Assembly (NCBI GenBank): GCA_963667005.1
Contig: OY762937.1
Location: 1,426,001-1,490,000 of the forward strand
Origin: G963662605 sp963667005
GTDB lineage: Bacteria; Bacteroidota; Ignavibacteria; Ignavibacteriales; Ignavibacteriaceae
DNA: 64,000 bases
Direction: 5' to 3'
The translations under genes were made by a program, and so were the position numbers. Under the pieces are notes generated by a model that saw only the letters and a program-made list of their open reading frames with translations, ran no database searches and had not been told where the DNA came from. Each line of letters begins with the position of its first letter. The first letter of the stretch is position 1. Shown here in pieces: positions 1 to 7,486 of the stretch.

Positions 1-234
1 CTCTACGGTTTAATGAACATGAGTATTAACAAGACCATGAGCCGTACGATTCTTACCGGTGGTACAACATTCCTCGCATGTCTCGTGTTGTTGATCTTTG
101 GTGGTGAAGTACTTCGTTCATTTGCGTTTACGCTTACCTTCGGTATCGTAATCGGAACGTATTCTTCAATCTTCGTTGCGAGCTCAATCGTACTTGATTA
201 CTCGATTAAACAAAAGAAGAAAATCGAATTCTAA
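1..234 (+). CDS. secF: Protein translocase subunit SecF, C-terminal end (partial)
   Basis: The frame is open from base 1, so only the last 77 residues are in the window; the ATG at 13 is internal. SecF is the inner-membrane partner of SecD and uses the proton gradient to help move proteins through SecYEG. The visible part has the family's C-terminal pattern: SRTILTGGTT, then FGGEVLRSFAFTLTFGIVIG and GTYSSIFVAS, covering the last two transmembrane helices, and a short basic cytoplasmic tail. Whether the protein is separate SecF or a SecDF fusion cannot be told from this end. A strong hairpin terminator follows 20 bases after the stop. Confidence 0.9.
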   Translation, partial: LYGLMNMSINKTMSRTILTGGTTFLACLVLLIFGGEVLRSFAFTLTFGIVIGTYSSIFVASSIVLDYSIKQKKKIEF

Positions 235-252
235 TAGGATAGAAAAAGCTTT

Positions 253-294
253 AAAACAAAAAACCTCCTGATGCTTCAGGAGGTTTTTTGTTTT
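253..294 (+). terminator. Rho-independent terminator after secF
   Basis: An 8-bp GC-rich stem (ACCTCCTG / CAGGAGGT) with a 6-base loop is flanked by AAAACAAAAA on the left and TTTTTTGTTTT on the right. The A-run and T-run make it symmetrical, so it can serve secF on the plus strand and the TPR gene ending at 312 on the minus strand. Confidence 0.9.
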
Positions 295-311
295 AAATAT
301 ATCTAAATGGT

Positions 312-797
312 CTAGTTCAGGACACCCTGCAGGCGGAGTGTTGCATCGCTACCTTCAATGAATGAAGGGTTGCTCTGATAGGACTGATAGTAATACTGAA
401 CAGCCTTAAACCAATCGCCTTTCAATTCATAGATCTTCCCGAGGTTATAATACGCCAGATGGCGCTCCTCATATCTTGGGGCATTAATTGCTTTTGTCAG
501 CCATTCCAGAGCTTCATCGTATTTTTTATAAATCGTGAAGTAATATCCGAGGTCATTATACGGATTACCGTATTCTTCATCAAGATCAATTGCCCGATAA
601 CATTCTTCAATGGCTTTATCGTAGCGGCCCTGCAAACTAAATGCCCATCCCAAGAAGGTATGAGCCTCTGCTGTAGGTAAAATCTTAAGTGACTTACGGT
701 AAGTCCTTATAGCAGCGCTTATTCTACCCCGTCTCTGATACTGGTATCCTTTTTTGATAAGCTCGTAAGCTTCGCTAAATTTGTCGTTCTCTCGCAT
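312..797 (-). CDS. Tetratricopeptide-repeat protein
   Basis: A 161-residue protein made almost wholly of TPR units, which form helical scaffolds for protein-protein contacts. The repeats can be read as A-x-x-x-Y/G...A blocks: one near residues 15-35 (AYELIKKGYQYQRRG), then AEAHTFLGWAFSLQGRYDKA, GNPYNDLGYYFTIYKKYDEA and LAYYNLGKIYELKGDWFKA. No signal peptide or membrane segment is visible, so it is probably cytoplasmic. It is a single gene facing away from the lipoprotein at 1242. The partner is unknown. Confidence 0.85.
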   Translation of the reverse strand: MRENDKFSEAYELIKKGYQYQRRGRISAAIRTYRKSLKILPTAEAHTFLGWAFSLQGRYDKAIEECYRAIDLDEEYGNPYNDLGYYFTIYKKYDEALEWLTKAINAPRYEERHLAYYNLGKIYELKGDWFKAVQYYYQSYQSNPSFIEGSDATLRLQGVLN

Positions 798-1241
798 CTT
801 TCAACGGTAAAATTTAAATAACTTGATACTTAGATAGGGAAAAATTAAAACAAAATCAATTATAAAAGTCGGGTGTTGACAAGTTTTTCTTTAAAAGGCC
901 AAAAACGGACCAAAAACGAGGATTCTGAAAAATTTCTTAACAAATGAACGTATGGATTTAAATATTCAATATTTGGATTTTGCAAACATTTGTCGCATTT
1001 CACTACTCGGATATCGTAAAAATTCATAATTTGCAGACAATATTGCTGCAATATCTACAGTTTTCTCTTTTTTCTCGATTTCCACAAAAATTCGTCTCCT
1101 TTTACAGTAATATTTTTAAGCGTGTTCAAACTTTACCTTCCGAGACAAACACAGTATTCTATCCGGAAGGGATGAGATTGCTCCAGCCTCTGTAAGCTAG
1201 TATTTCTGAACATAAATAATTTATATTAAACGTCTCTAAGC
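798..1241. other. Gap of 444 bases between divergent genes, no gene seen
   Basis: AT-rich intergenic DNA that must hold the promoters of the minus-strand TPR gene and the plus-strand lipoprotein. Two short open frames here (minus 860-1051 and plus 980-1195) match no family and have no ribosome binding site. I could not place a promoter with confidence. Confidence 0.5.
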
Positions 1242-1937
1242 ATGAGAACCTTCTTTCAAAAAGTAGCTAGTGTCATTATTTGGCTGACATTGCCGGTTTT
1301 GCTTCCCGGCTGTTTTGATATGGTGAATCCCGATTCGTCAGCTGCCGGATCTTCCAGCGGACTTACCAATGCCCCCGGAATTCCTATGCCCCTGACACCC
1401 GCAAACGGCATGCAGAATGTTATTATTCCTTCAACCTTAGTCTGGGAGTATATTGGCTGTGCGACGGGGTACACAGTGCAAGTTTCAACAGATAGTCAGT
1501 TTAAAAATCTCGTAGCTACAAAAAACCTTGGTGCTGTCTCAACGGTTGTGGTTGTGGGACTAATTAATAACACGAAATATTATTGGAGGGTATGTTCAAA
1601 AAACTCAACCGGATGCTCAAATTATTCAAGCGCCTATAATTTTACTACTGTCAACATGTCACCGTTATTGCTAACTCCATACAATGGGGCAACAGGGCAA
1701 TCCAAGATGCCGGTTTTAGTGTGGGAAAAAGTAACCGGCGCGGTAAGCTACATTGTTGAGGTTTCTTCGAATAGTACGTTTTCAAGTATTATTATTACCC
1801 GTAGTGGGGTTATGTCAACTTCACTTCTGGTGACCGGCCTGTCGCCTAAAACCATGTACTATTGGAGAGTGCGGGCCCAATTCGCATCAAGCACATCCAA
1901 TAATTCAAATCCGTTCCACTTTACTACAGGATCGTAA
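1242..1937 (+). CDS. Lipoprotein with two fibronectin type III domains
   Basis: A 231-residue exported lipoprotein. Residues 1-24 are a signal peptide ending in the lipobox LLPGC, so Cys24 should be lipidated. After a Ser/Gly-rich linker come two FN3-like domains (about 45-137 and 140-231). Each has the typical PANG/PYNG...LVWE start, the YTVQVSTDSQF or YIVEVSSNSTF strand and the YYWRV strand. Such domains usually mediate adhesion or sit beside enzymes, but no catalytic domain is present. It is transcribed alone toward the peptidase at 2074. Function unknown. Confidence 0.8.
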   Translation: MRTFFQKVASVIIWLTLPVLLPGCFDMVNPDSSAAGSSSGLTNAPGIPMPLTPANGMQNVIIPSTLVWEYIGCATGYTVQVSTDSQFKNLVATKNLGAVSTVVVVGLINNTKYYWRVCSKNSTGCSNYSSAYNFTTVNMSPLLLTPYNGATGQSKMPVLVWEKVTGAVSYIVEVSSNSTFSSIIITRSGVMSTSLLVTGLSPKTMYYWRVRAQFASSTSNNSNPFHFTTGS

Positions 1938-2073
1938 AATTCACCCGACACCCTGTAAGACCGCTTATCACTATTTGCTTTGGTCTTGCGGATGAAAGGA
2001 TAAATTGCTATTCTGCTTATTAAGGATTACTGAATACTATTTTTTTTTAATATTTATGCAACAGGAGTATGTT

Positions 2074-4128
2074 GTGAACTTCATTAAACCTATTTTTTGT
2101 TTATTCTTTGTAAGTTTCTTCTTCATTGGACAAAAGGAGGTCTTTTTGCAGGAAAAAGATAAACCTGCTGAATTCAAAGTTCAGACTGAACAATTCGCAG
2201 ATCTTGCTGTTTTGCGGTACCGCATTCCCGGATTTGACGCTTTAACACTCAAACAAAAAGAAATGCTCTATTATCTTACACAGGCGGCAATGTCTGGACG
2301 CGATATATTTTATGATCAGAATTACAAATATAATTTGGTTATCCGCCGTACACTTGAAGGAATTGTAAAGGGCTATAAAGGCGATCGCAATGCTTCTGAA
2401 TATGGCGATTTCATGGTGTACGCTAAACGGTTCTGGTTCTCAAACGGTATTCATCATCATTATGCAGAACTGAAATTCGTCCCCACAATTTCAAAAGAAT
2501 ATTTCGCCGATTTGGTGAAGAACACTCCAAAGAAAAACCTTCCTTTGAAAAAAGGGCAGAGCGTTGACGCGTTTTTAGCTTTTGTCACTCCTCTGATTTT
2601 TGACCCTTCCATTGCTCCGATCAAAGCAAACCAAGCTGCGGGTGCTGATGTTATCGCTACATCGGCAAACAACTTTTATGAGGGCCTGACGCAGAAGGAA
2701 GTTGAAGATTATTATAATAAACGTTTTGATAAAAACGATCCCGAACCGATTTCATTGGGCTTGAACTCCAAGCTGATGAAGAAAAACGGTAAGATCGTCG
2801 AAAAAACATGGAAAGTCGGCGGTATGTATTCTGCCGCAATCAAGCAGATTGTCTATTGGCTTGAAAAAGCATTGCCTCTTTCTGAAACAGCACAGCAGAA
2901 AAAATCGTTAAGCAAGCTTGTTGAATTTTATAAGACGGGCAGCTTGAAAACTTTCGACGAATATTCTATCGAGTGGGTAAAAGATACCGAAGCGCTAATC
3001 GATATTACTAATGGATTTATCGAAACTTACGGCGATCCGCTTAATTACAAAGCGACATATGAATCGGTAGTATCATTTAAGGACTTGGATGCTACAAAAC
3101 GCATCGCCGCGATAAGCAATAGCGCGCAATGGTTTGAAGACAACAGTCCGATTGCTAAAGAGCATAAGAAAAAAGAAGTAAAAGGTATTTCAGCAAAAGT
3201 TATTACGGTTGTTGCAGAGGCCGGTGACTGCTCACCTTCAACGCCGATCGGAATTAACCTGCCGAATGCAACATGGATTCGTAAAGAATACGGCTCAAAA
3301 TCAGTCAACCTCGGCAATATCGTGCATGCATACAACGAAGCCGCTTCCGAGGGTGCATTAAAGGAATTTGCCGGTTCACAGGCTGAAATTGATCTTATCA
3401 AAAAGTACGGCGATCTTTCAGACGATCTGCATACTGATATGCATGAAGTTATCGGCCACGCATCGGGACAAATCAATCCGGGCATCGGCACTCCTCGCGA
3501 AACTTTGAAGAATTATGCTTCGACAATTGAAGAAGCCCGTGCCGATCTCGTTGCTCTTTATTATATTATAGACCAGAAGCTGGTAGATATTGGTGTATCG
3601 CCAAATACCGATCTTGGAAAGGCTGAGTATTACAAATATATGCGTAACGGTTTAATGACTCAGCTCATGAGAATAAAGCCGGGTGAGAACGTAGAAGAAG
3701 CTCACATGCGCAACAGGCAGATGATCGCCCGCTGGGCATATGAAAAAGGTAAAGCCGATAAAGTTGTCGAGTTTATAAAAAGAGACGGTAAGACGTATAT
3801 TGCCATCAACGATTTTTCCAAACTTCGCAAGATTTTTGGAGAAATGCTTAAAGAAATTCAGCGCGTAACTTCAGAAGGTGATTTTGCTGCCGCACAGAAT
3901 ATGGTTGAAACATATGGCGTGAAGGTAGACAAAGATCTGCATAAAGAAGTTCTTGAACGCTATGCTAAATTGAATGTTGCTCCATACAAAGGATTTATTA
4001 ATCCTGAATTGGTACCGGTTATGAAAAACGGAAGGATTGTTGATATTACCGTTTCTTATCCGGATGATTTTACGAAGCAGATGCTTGAGTACGGGGAGAG
4101 GTACTCATTTCTGCCGAATGAAAACTAA
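2074..4128 (+). CDS. Dipeptidyl peptidase III (M49 zinc metallopeptidase), exported
   Basis: M49 peptidases remove dipeptides from the N-terminus of short peptides. The zinc site is clear: HEVIGH (codons from 3442) with catalytic Glu, and the second motif EEARAD (codons from 3529) supplying the third zinc ligand. The frame is open from 2005 and has an ATG at 2056, but the GTG at 2074 is preceded by AGGAG at the ideal distance of six bases. That start gives a 684-residue protein opening with a hydrophobic signal-like stretch (FIKPIFCLFFVSFFFIG), so the enzyme probably acts in the periplasm. The length fits bacterial M49 members. A terminator follows. Confidence 0.9.
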   Translation: MNFIKPIFCLFFVSFFFIGQKEVFLQEKDKPAEFKVQTEQFADLAVLRYRIPGFDALTLKQKEMLYYLTQAAMSGRDIFYDQNYKYNLVIRRTLEGIVKGYKGDRNASEYGDFMVYAKRFWFSNGIHHHYAELKFVPTISKEYFADLVKNTPKKNLPLKKGQSVDAFLAFVTPLIFDPSIAPIKANQAAGADVIATSANNFYEGLTQKEVEDYYNKRFDKNDPEPISLGLNSKLMKKNGKIVEKTWKVGGMYSAAIKQIVYWLEKALPLSETAQQKKSLSKLVEFYKTGSLKTFDEYSIEWVKDTEALIDITNGFIETYGDPLNYKATYESVVSFKDLDATKRIAAISNSAQWFEDNSPIAKEHKKKEVKGISAKVITVVAEAGDCSPSTPIGINLPNATWIRKEYGSKSVNLGNIVHAYNEAASEGALKEFAGSQAEIDLIKKYGDLSDDLHTDMHEVIGHASGQINPGIGTPRETLKNYASTIEEARADLVALYYIIDQKLVDIGVSPNTDLGKAEYYKYMRNGLMTQLMRIKPGENVEEAHMRNRQMIARWAYEKGKADKVVEFIKRDGKTYIAINDFSKLRKIFGEMLKEIQRVTSEGDFAAAQNMVETYGVKVDKDLHKEVLERYAKLNVAPYKGFINPELVPVMKNGRIVDITVSYPDDFTKQMLEYGERYSFLPNEN

Positions 4129-4206
4129 ATGGCTCTGACCTTTTTTGTTTAATTACGCTCCTGCCCGTCTGCAAAGGCGTGTAATGCGCGTTTATACACA
4201 CACACG

Positions 4207-4234
4207 AACGCCCCGCCCCGGGGCGTTTTTTTTA
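4207..4234 (+). terminator. Terminator after the M49 peptidase
   Basis: An 8-bp stem AACGCCCC / GGGGCGTT (4207-4214 with 4220-4227), five-base loop, followed by a run of eight or more T. It lies 80 bases after the peptidase stop codon. Confidence 0.85.
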
Positions 4235-4254
4235 TTATGTAGACGCATCAAATA

Positions 4255-4288
4255 TTCCTAGCCCATGACTTAAGTCATGGGCCAGGAA
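4255..4288. repeat. Dyad repeat, family A copy 1 (CCCATGA dyad)
   Basis: A 34-base near-perfect palindrome centred between 4271 and 4272, with core GCCCATGACTT and its complement and flanks TTCCTA / CAGGAA; one arm position mismatches. Related dyads occur at 30326-30359 and 44455-44515. No T-run follows, so it is not a plain terminator. Confidence 0.8.
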
Positions 4289-4317
4289 ACCAAAAAGATT
4301 GCCATATTCATGAGGTG

Positions 4318-4380
4318 GGCCTCTCCGCCATAAATGTCGGAGCTATTAATAACCACAAGGCCTATTCGCCATCGGAGAGT
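4318..4380. repeat. Double-hairpin repeat, family B copy 1 (ATTAATAAC linker)
   Basis: A hairpin at 4323-4342 (CTCCGCCAT / ATGTCGGAG) is followed by the linker CTATTAATAAC and a second CGGAGAG-ended arm. It is the reverse-orientation relative of 33669-33718; a third copy is at 43233-43305. Confidence 0.7.
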
Positions 4381-4423
4381 TTGTGACACGACTTGGATTT
4401 GTCATGGCTGTTCGAGGCTGTGG

Positions 4424-4665
4424 TTTATGCCGTAGGCATTTAATCCTTGTAGAAATAATCAGGAAAAATCAATAATTTTCCGTAGGAAATATATCATCAA
4501 AGAAACAACATTTAGGAATGAATACAAACAGTTTTTAGAATCATTTCATGTGACATATGATTCATAATATATTTTGGCGGATGTTGGAGATTGATATATT
4601 TCCTACGGAAAATGGCATACTGGGGACTCTATTATTCTACAAGGATTGAATGCCTACGGCATAAA
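4424..4665. repeat. Nested inverted-repeat element (MITE/REPIN-like)
   Basis: Outer arms of about 35 bases (4424-4459 and 4631-4665) are near-perfect reverse complements. Inside them a second, exact 21-base pair (4475-4495 and 4593-4613) is also inverted. Each arm contains its own small hairpin: ATGCC-GTA-GGCAT in the outer arm and TTTCC-GTA-GGAAA in the inner arm. The 97-base centre is AT-rich and codes for nothing. This is the layout of a non-autonomous REP doublet moved by a transposase elsewhere in the genome. Confidence 0.8.
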
Positions 4666-4713
4666 TTATAATAGGGGTATCTATCTGTTAGCGCGCTGTC
4701 GTTCCACGCCCAA

Positions 4714-6426
4714 TCACTTCTTCTTCGAAGCTATCATTTCCGCGGCGCTTTGCAGGGCAGCGTCTGTGATTTTTTCGCCGCTCATAAGTTTGGCGATTTC
4801 ACGTATCTGTTCTTCTTCCTGCAGTTTGCGGATGCGGCTGATAGAGCGGCCGTCGGTGTCGGTCTTTTCGACGACGTAATGACGGTCTGCCTGACTGGCG
4901 ATTTGGGGCAGGTGGGTAATAGCAATGACTTGATGAAATTTAGCTAATCCGTGTAATGCATGGCCGACTTTCTGTGCGATTTTTCCGCTGACGCCGGTAT
5001 CAATTTCATCAAATATTAATAATGGCAATTTGTCGTTTTTAGCGAGAATGGTTTTCAGCGAAAGCATGATGCGCGATACTTCTCCGCCTGACGCAACTTT
5101 GATAAGCGGTTTTACATCTTCGCCCGCGTTGGTTGAAATGAAGAATTCAACTTTATCATAACCTGTATCGGTTGCTTTCAGGTGTTCCTTGCCGACAATA
5201 ACGCCGTCATCTTCACCTTTTGCAAGTACTGACTTATCAAAACGGACATCAAATTTCGCATTCGGTATTCCCAGTTCCTGAAGAACGAGGATGATTTCTT
5301 TAATAACTTTTTTAGCGCTCTCACTCCGCTTGGCTGATAAAATCTGAGCGGCTTTGCCGGCTTCGATTTGCAGAGAGCCTATTTCTTTTTTTAGCTTATC
5401 GACTTTTTCGTCAAAGTTTTCCGCGAGTGAAAGATTCTCTGATAATGAATCACGCAATTCAAGAACAGCCTGAATTGAACCGCCGTATTTTCGCTTGAGT
5501 GAATTTAATTCCATTAAGCGTTCACGGAGAGATTCAAGTTTTGCCGGTTCGAGATCAATATTCGCTTTGTAGGAGCGCAGTGAATCAGCAATGTCATTGA
5601 TAAATGCAACTGCGGAGTTTAATTCTTCGAGCGTTTGCGTGAATGCCGGATCGAACTTTTCGAGTGCGGTTATATCCTGCCTTACTGTACTGAGCATTGC
5701 CTGAACAGATGCTTCCTGTTCATAGAGTATATCATAGGCGGAGGAAGTAAGCTCAAGAATTTTCTCAGCGTTTTCCATGATGCGCAATTCCTGAGAAATG
5801 CTGTCGTCCTCGTTCTCAATCGGCTCAACGGCATCAATTTCTTTGAGCTGGAATGAATACAAATCTTTCAACTGCCGCAATTCAGTCTGTTTAGCAGTGA
5901 TGCTTTTCAGTTCATGGCTGACCGTGTTCAGTTTGTGATATAGCGCCTGATAATCGGCAAGCGGCTTTTCAATACCGGCAAATTCATCAAGAAATTCGAT
6001 ATGTGTTTCGTTGCGGAGCAGCGACTGATGCTCGTGCTGTCCATGAATATCAACAAGAAGGTCGCCGAATGAAGCGAGCAAACTGAGAGTAACGGGGGAG
6101 TCGTTGATGAAACAACGGTTCGATCCTTTTGCAAGTATCTCCCTGCGTAAAATCAGTTCGTCATTATTATCCAGATCATTTACATCGCAAAGAGCGCGGA
6201 TTTTTTTGTTGAGTGTTACATCAAAAATTCCCTCAACAATTGCTTTCTGACTGCCTTTGCGCACAACTTCGGAGTTTGCGCGTTCACCAAGCAGTAAGCC
6301 CAATGCATCAATTAATATAGACTTGCCTGCGCCGGTCTCGCCGGTGATAATATTGAGTCCCATGCCGAATTCAACGGTCATGGAATCAATCAGGGCATAA
6401 TCTTTTACATAAAGAGTTTTTAGCAT
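4714..6426 (-). CDS. recN: DNA repair protein RecN
   Basis: An SMC-like ATPase of 570 residues, normal length, that acts at double-strand breaks in recombination repair. Walker A GETGAGKS sits at residues 29-36. The middle (about 150-370) is Glu/Lys/Leu-rich coiled coil. The C-terminal head has the ABC signature region SGGEVSRIMLSL and Walker B LLIFDEIDTGVSG. Also visible is the HGQHEHQSLL motif typical of RecN. It is the last gene of a three-gene minus-strand operon, starting 21 bases after the Nudix gene stop. It ends next to the repeat-rich gap. Confidence 0.97.
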   Translation of the reverse strand: MLKTLYVKDYALIDSMTVEFGMGLNIITGETGAGKSILIDALGLLLGERANSEVVRKGSQKAIVEGIFDVTLNKKIRALCDVNDLDNNDELILRREILAKGSNRCFINDSPVTLSLLASFGDLLVDIHGQHEHQSLLRNETHIEFLDEFAGIEKPLADYQALYHKLNTVSHELKSITAKQTELRQLKDLYSFQLKEIDAVEPIENEDDSISQELRIMENAEKILELTSSAYDILYEQEASVQAMLSTVRQDITALEKFDPAFTQTLEELNSAVAFINDIADSLRSYKANIDLEPAKLESLRERLMELNSLKRKYGGSIQAVLELRDSLSENLSLAENFDEKVDKLKKEIGSLQIEAGKAAQILSAKRSESAKKVIKEIILVLQELGIPNAKFDVRFDKSVLAKGEDDGVIVGKEHLKATDTGYDKVEFFISTNAGEDVKPLIKVASGGEVSRIMLSLKTILAKNDKLPLLIFDEIDTGVSGKIAQKVGHALHGLAKFHQVIAITHLPQIASQADRHYVVEKTDTDGRSISRIRKLQEEEQIREIAKLMSGEKITDAALQSAAEMIASKKK

Positions 6427-6447
6427 TGGAACGGCACTAAGAAAATG

Positions 6448-6984
6448 TTATTGGTTTTTCAACTGTAACTTATAGTATAAAATACCCGCGAGGGTTTTAG
6501 CATCATAAATCTGCTGTGATGTAATCATGTTTTCAATTTCATCAAGAGTGAATTCATACATTTCCATGCCGTCTTCACCTTCTTCACGATTAGGTTCACC
6601 GGGTGTAAGTCTGGTTGCAAGATAGATATGTAAAATTTCAGTACAGAATCCGGGAGTAGTAGCGATGGCTCCCAGTTTTTGGATTTTTCCTGTTTTGTAT
6701 CCCGTCTCTTCTTCAAGCTCACGGACAGCACAAACTTCAGGATCTTCTCCTTTAAATAATTTTCCTGCCGGCAGTTCAAATAATTTTGTTTTTAATGGGT
6801 AGCGGAATTGTTTGATAAGTAAGATTTTACCGGAATCCAGAACAGGTACGACTACGGAGCCGCCATGATGCAGAGCCGTTTCGCGCACACCCTTATTTCC
6901 GCTGTGATATGTAATATCATCTACCTGAAGATCAAACACTTTTCCCCGGAAAACTATTTCGCTTTTTGTTACATCAAAATTCAT
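6448..6984 (-). CDS. Nudix hydrolase, ADP-ribose pyrophosphatase type
   Basis: A 178-residue Nudix enzyme that probably cleaves ADP-ribose or a related nucleoside diphosphate sugar into AMP and a sugar phosphate. The Nudix box (G-x5-E-x7-REL-x-EE-x-GY) lies around residues 73-95, with the metal-binding RELEEETGY clear. Upstream residues (KQFRYPLKTKLFELPAGK) match the ADP-ribose pyrophosphatase subfamily, as does the downstream FCTEILHIYLAT. It starts four bases after the DUF1232 gene ends and is followed 21 bases later by recN, so the three genes are one operon. Exact substrate is inferred. Confidence 0.88.
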   Translation of the reverse strand: MNFDVTKSEIVFRGKVFDLQVDDITYHSGNKGVRETALHHGGSVVVPVLDSGKILLIKQFRYPLKTKLFELPAGKLFKGEDPEVCAVRELEEETGYKTGKIQKLGAIATTPGFCTEILHIYLATRLTPGEPNREEGEDGMEMYEFTLDEIENMITSQQIYDAKTLAGILYYKLQLKNQ

Positions 6985-6987
6985 ATA

Positions 6988-7338
6988 TCAATCGTAGTAA
7001 GGGGTCAGTTCGCTGCCGAGGAATTTTAAAAGAGCGCCAATAACGCCTAACTCATTTAACTTGTCAATGAGGGGTTCTAAATCTTCAACTTCGTCAATTG
7101 GAGCAACGAAGTATACGAGTGCTGCGGCAACAATTGTTTTGCGGTACCATGAAACGTACGGGTCGCTCATGTAAAGATACAAGGCTCTGATATCTTTGAC
7201 GAAGGAGACTTTTTTGCCGACTTTCTCGACCTGCTCCCATAGATTCGCGTCAACGGTAGTCATGTTGCTTCTGTGCTCACTCCCGTGACCCGGCTCGTCG
7301 TAATTAATTTCGCGCCATTGAATATCGTCCTGGCTCAT
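6988..7338 (-). CDS. DUF1232 (YkvA-like) small membrane-associated protein
   Basis: A 116-residue protein. Residues 45-116 fit DUF1232: WYRKTIVAAALVYFVAPIDE, a hydrophobic helix ending in the family's P-I-D motif, then an acidic EDLEPLIDKLNELGVIGALLKFL. The N-terminal 40 residues are polar and specific to this group. The family's job is unknown; members usually sit at the membrane through the single hydrophobic helix. It is the first gene of the operon with the Nudix hydrolase and recN. The 148-base gap upstream separates it from the T9SS gene terminator. Confidence 0.8.
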   Translation of the reverse strand: MSQDDIQWREINYDEPGHGSEHRSNMTTVDANLWEQVEKVGKKVSFVKDIRALYLYMSDPYVSWYRKTIVAAALVYFVAPIDEVEDLEPLIDKLNELGVIGALLKFLGSELTPYYD

Positions 7339-7428
7339 ATGCCTTCTCGCTTTGATTTTGGCTATTAAAGATTCGATTTATCTGCCGGAAAAATAACAAA
7401 AAAAGCGTTAAGAAAAAGTGACAATCAA

Positions 7429-7460
7429 TAAAAAACCCTGCAAAGCGTTGCTTTGCAGGG
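7429..7460 (-). terminator. Terminator of the minus-strand T9SS gene
   Basis: A perfect 11-bp stem (CCCTGCAAAGC / GCTTTGCAGGG at 7436-7446 and 7450-7460) with a 3-base loop. Read on the minus strand it is followed by a T-run (AAAAA at 7431-7435 on the plus strand). It lies 26 bases past the stop of the 7487-10618 gene. Confidence 0.92.
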
Positions 7461-7486
7461 CAATATTAGGTTGGTTTCTGTTATTA

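Noticed and set aside
3045..3491. 148-residue open frame on the minus strand
   Set aside because: It lies wholly inside the M49 peptidase gene, covering its HEVIGH motif; the opposite frame has no family features.
4246..4713. Possible insertion sequence with a transposase
   Set aside because: Only inverted repeats are present; no frame in the gap encodes a transposase.
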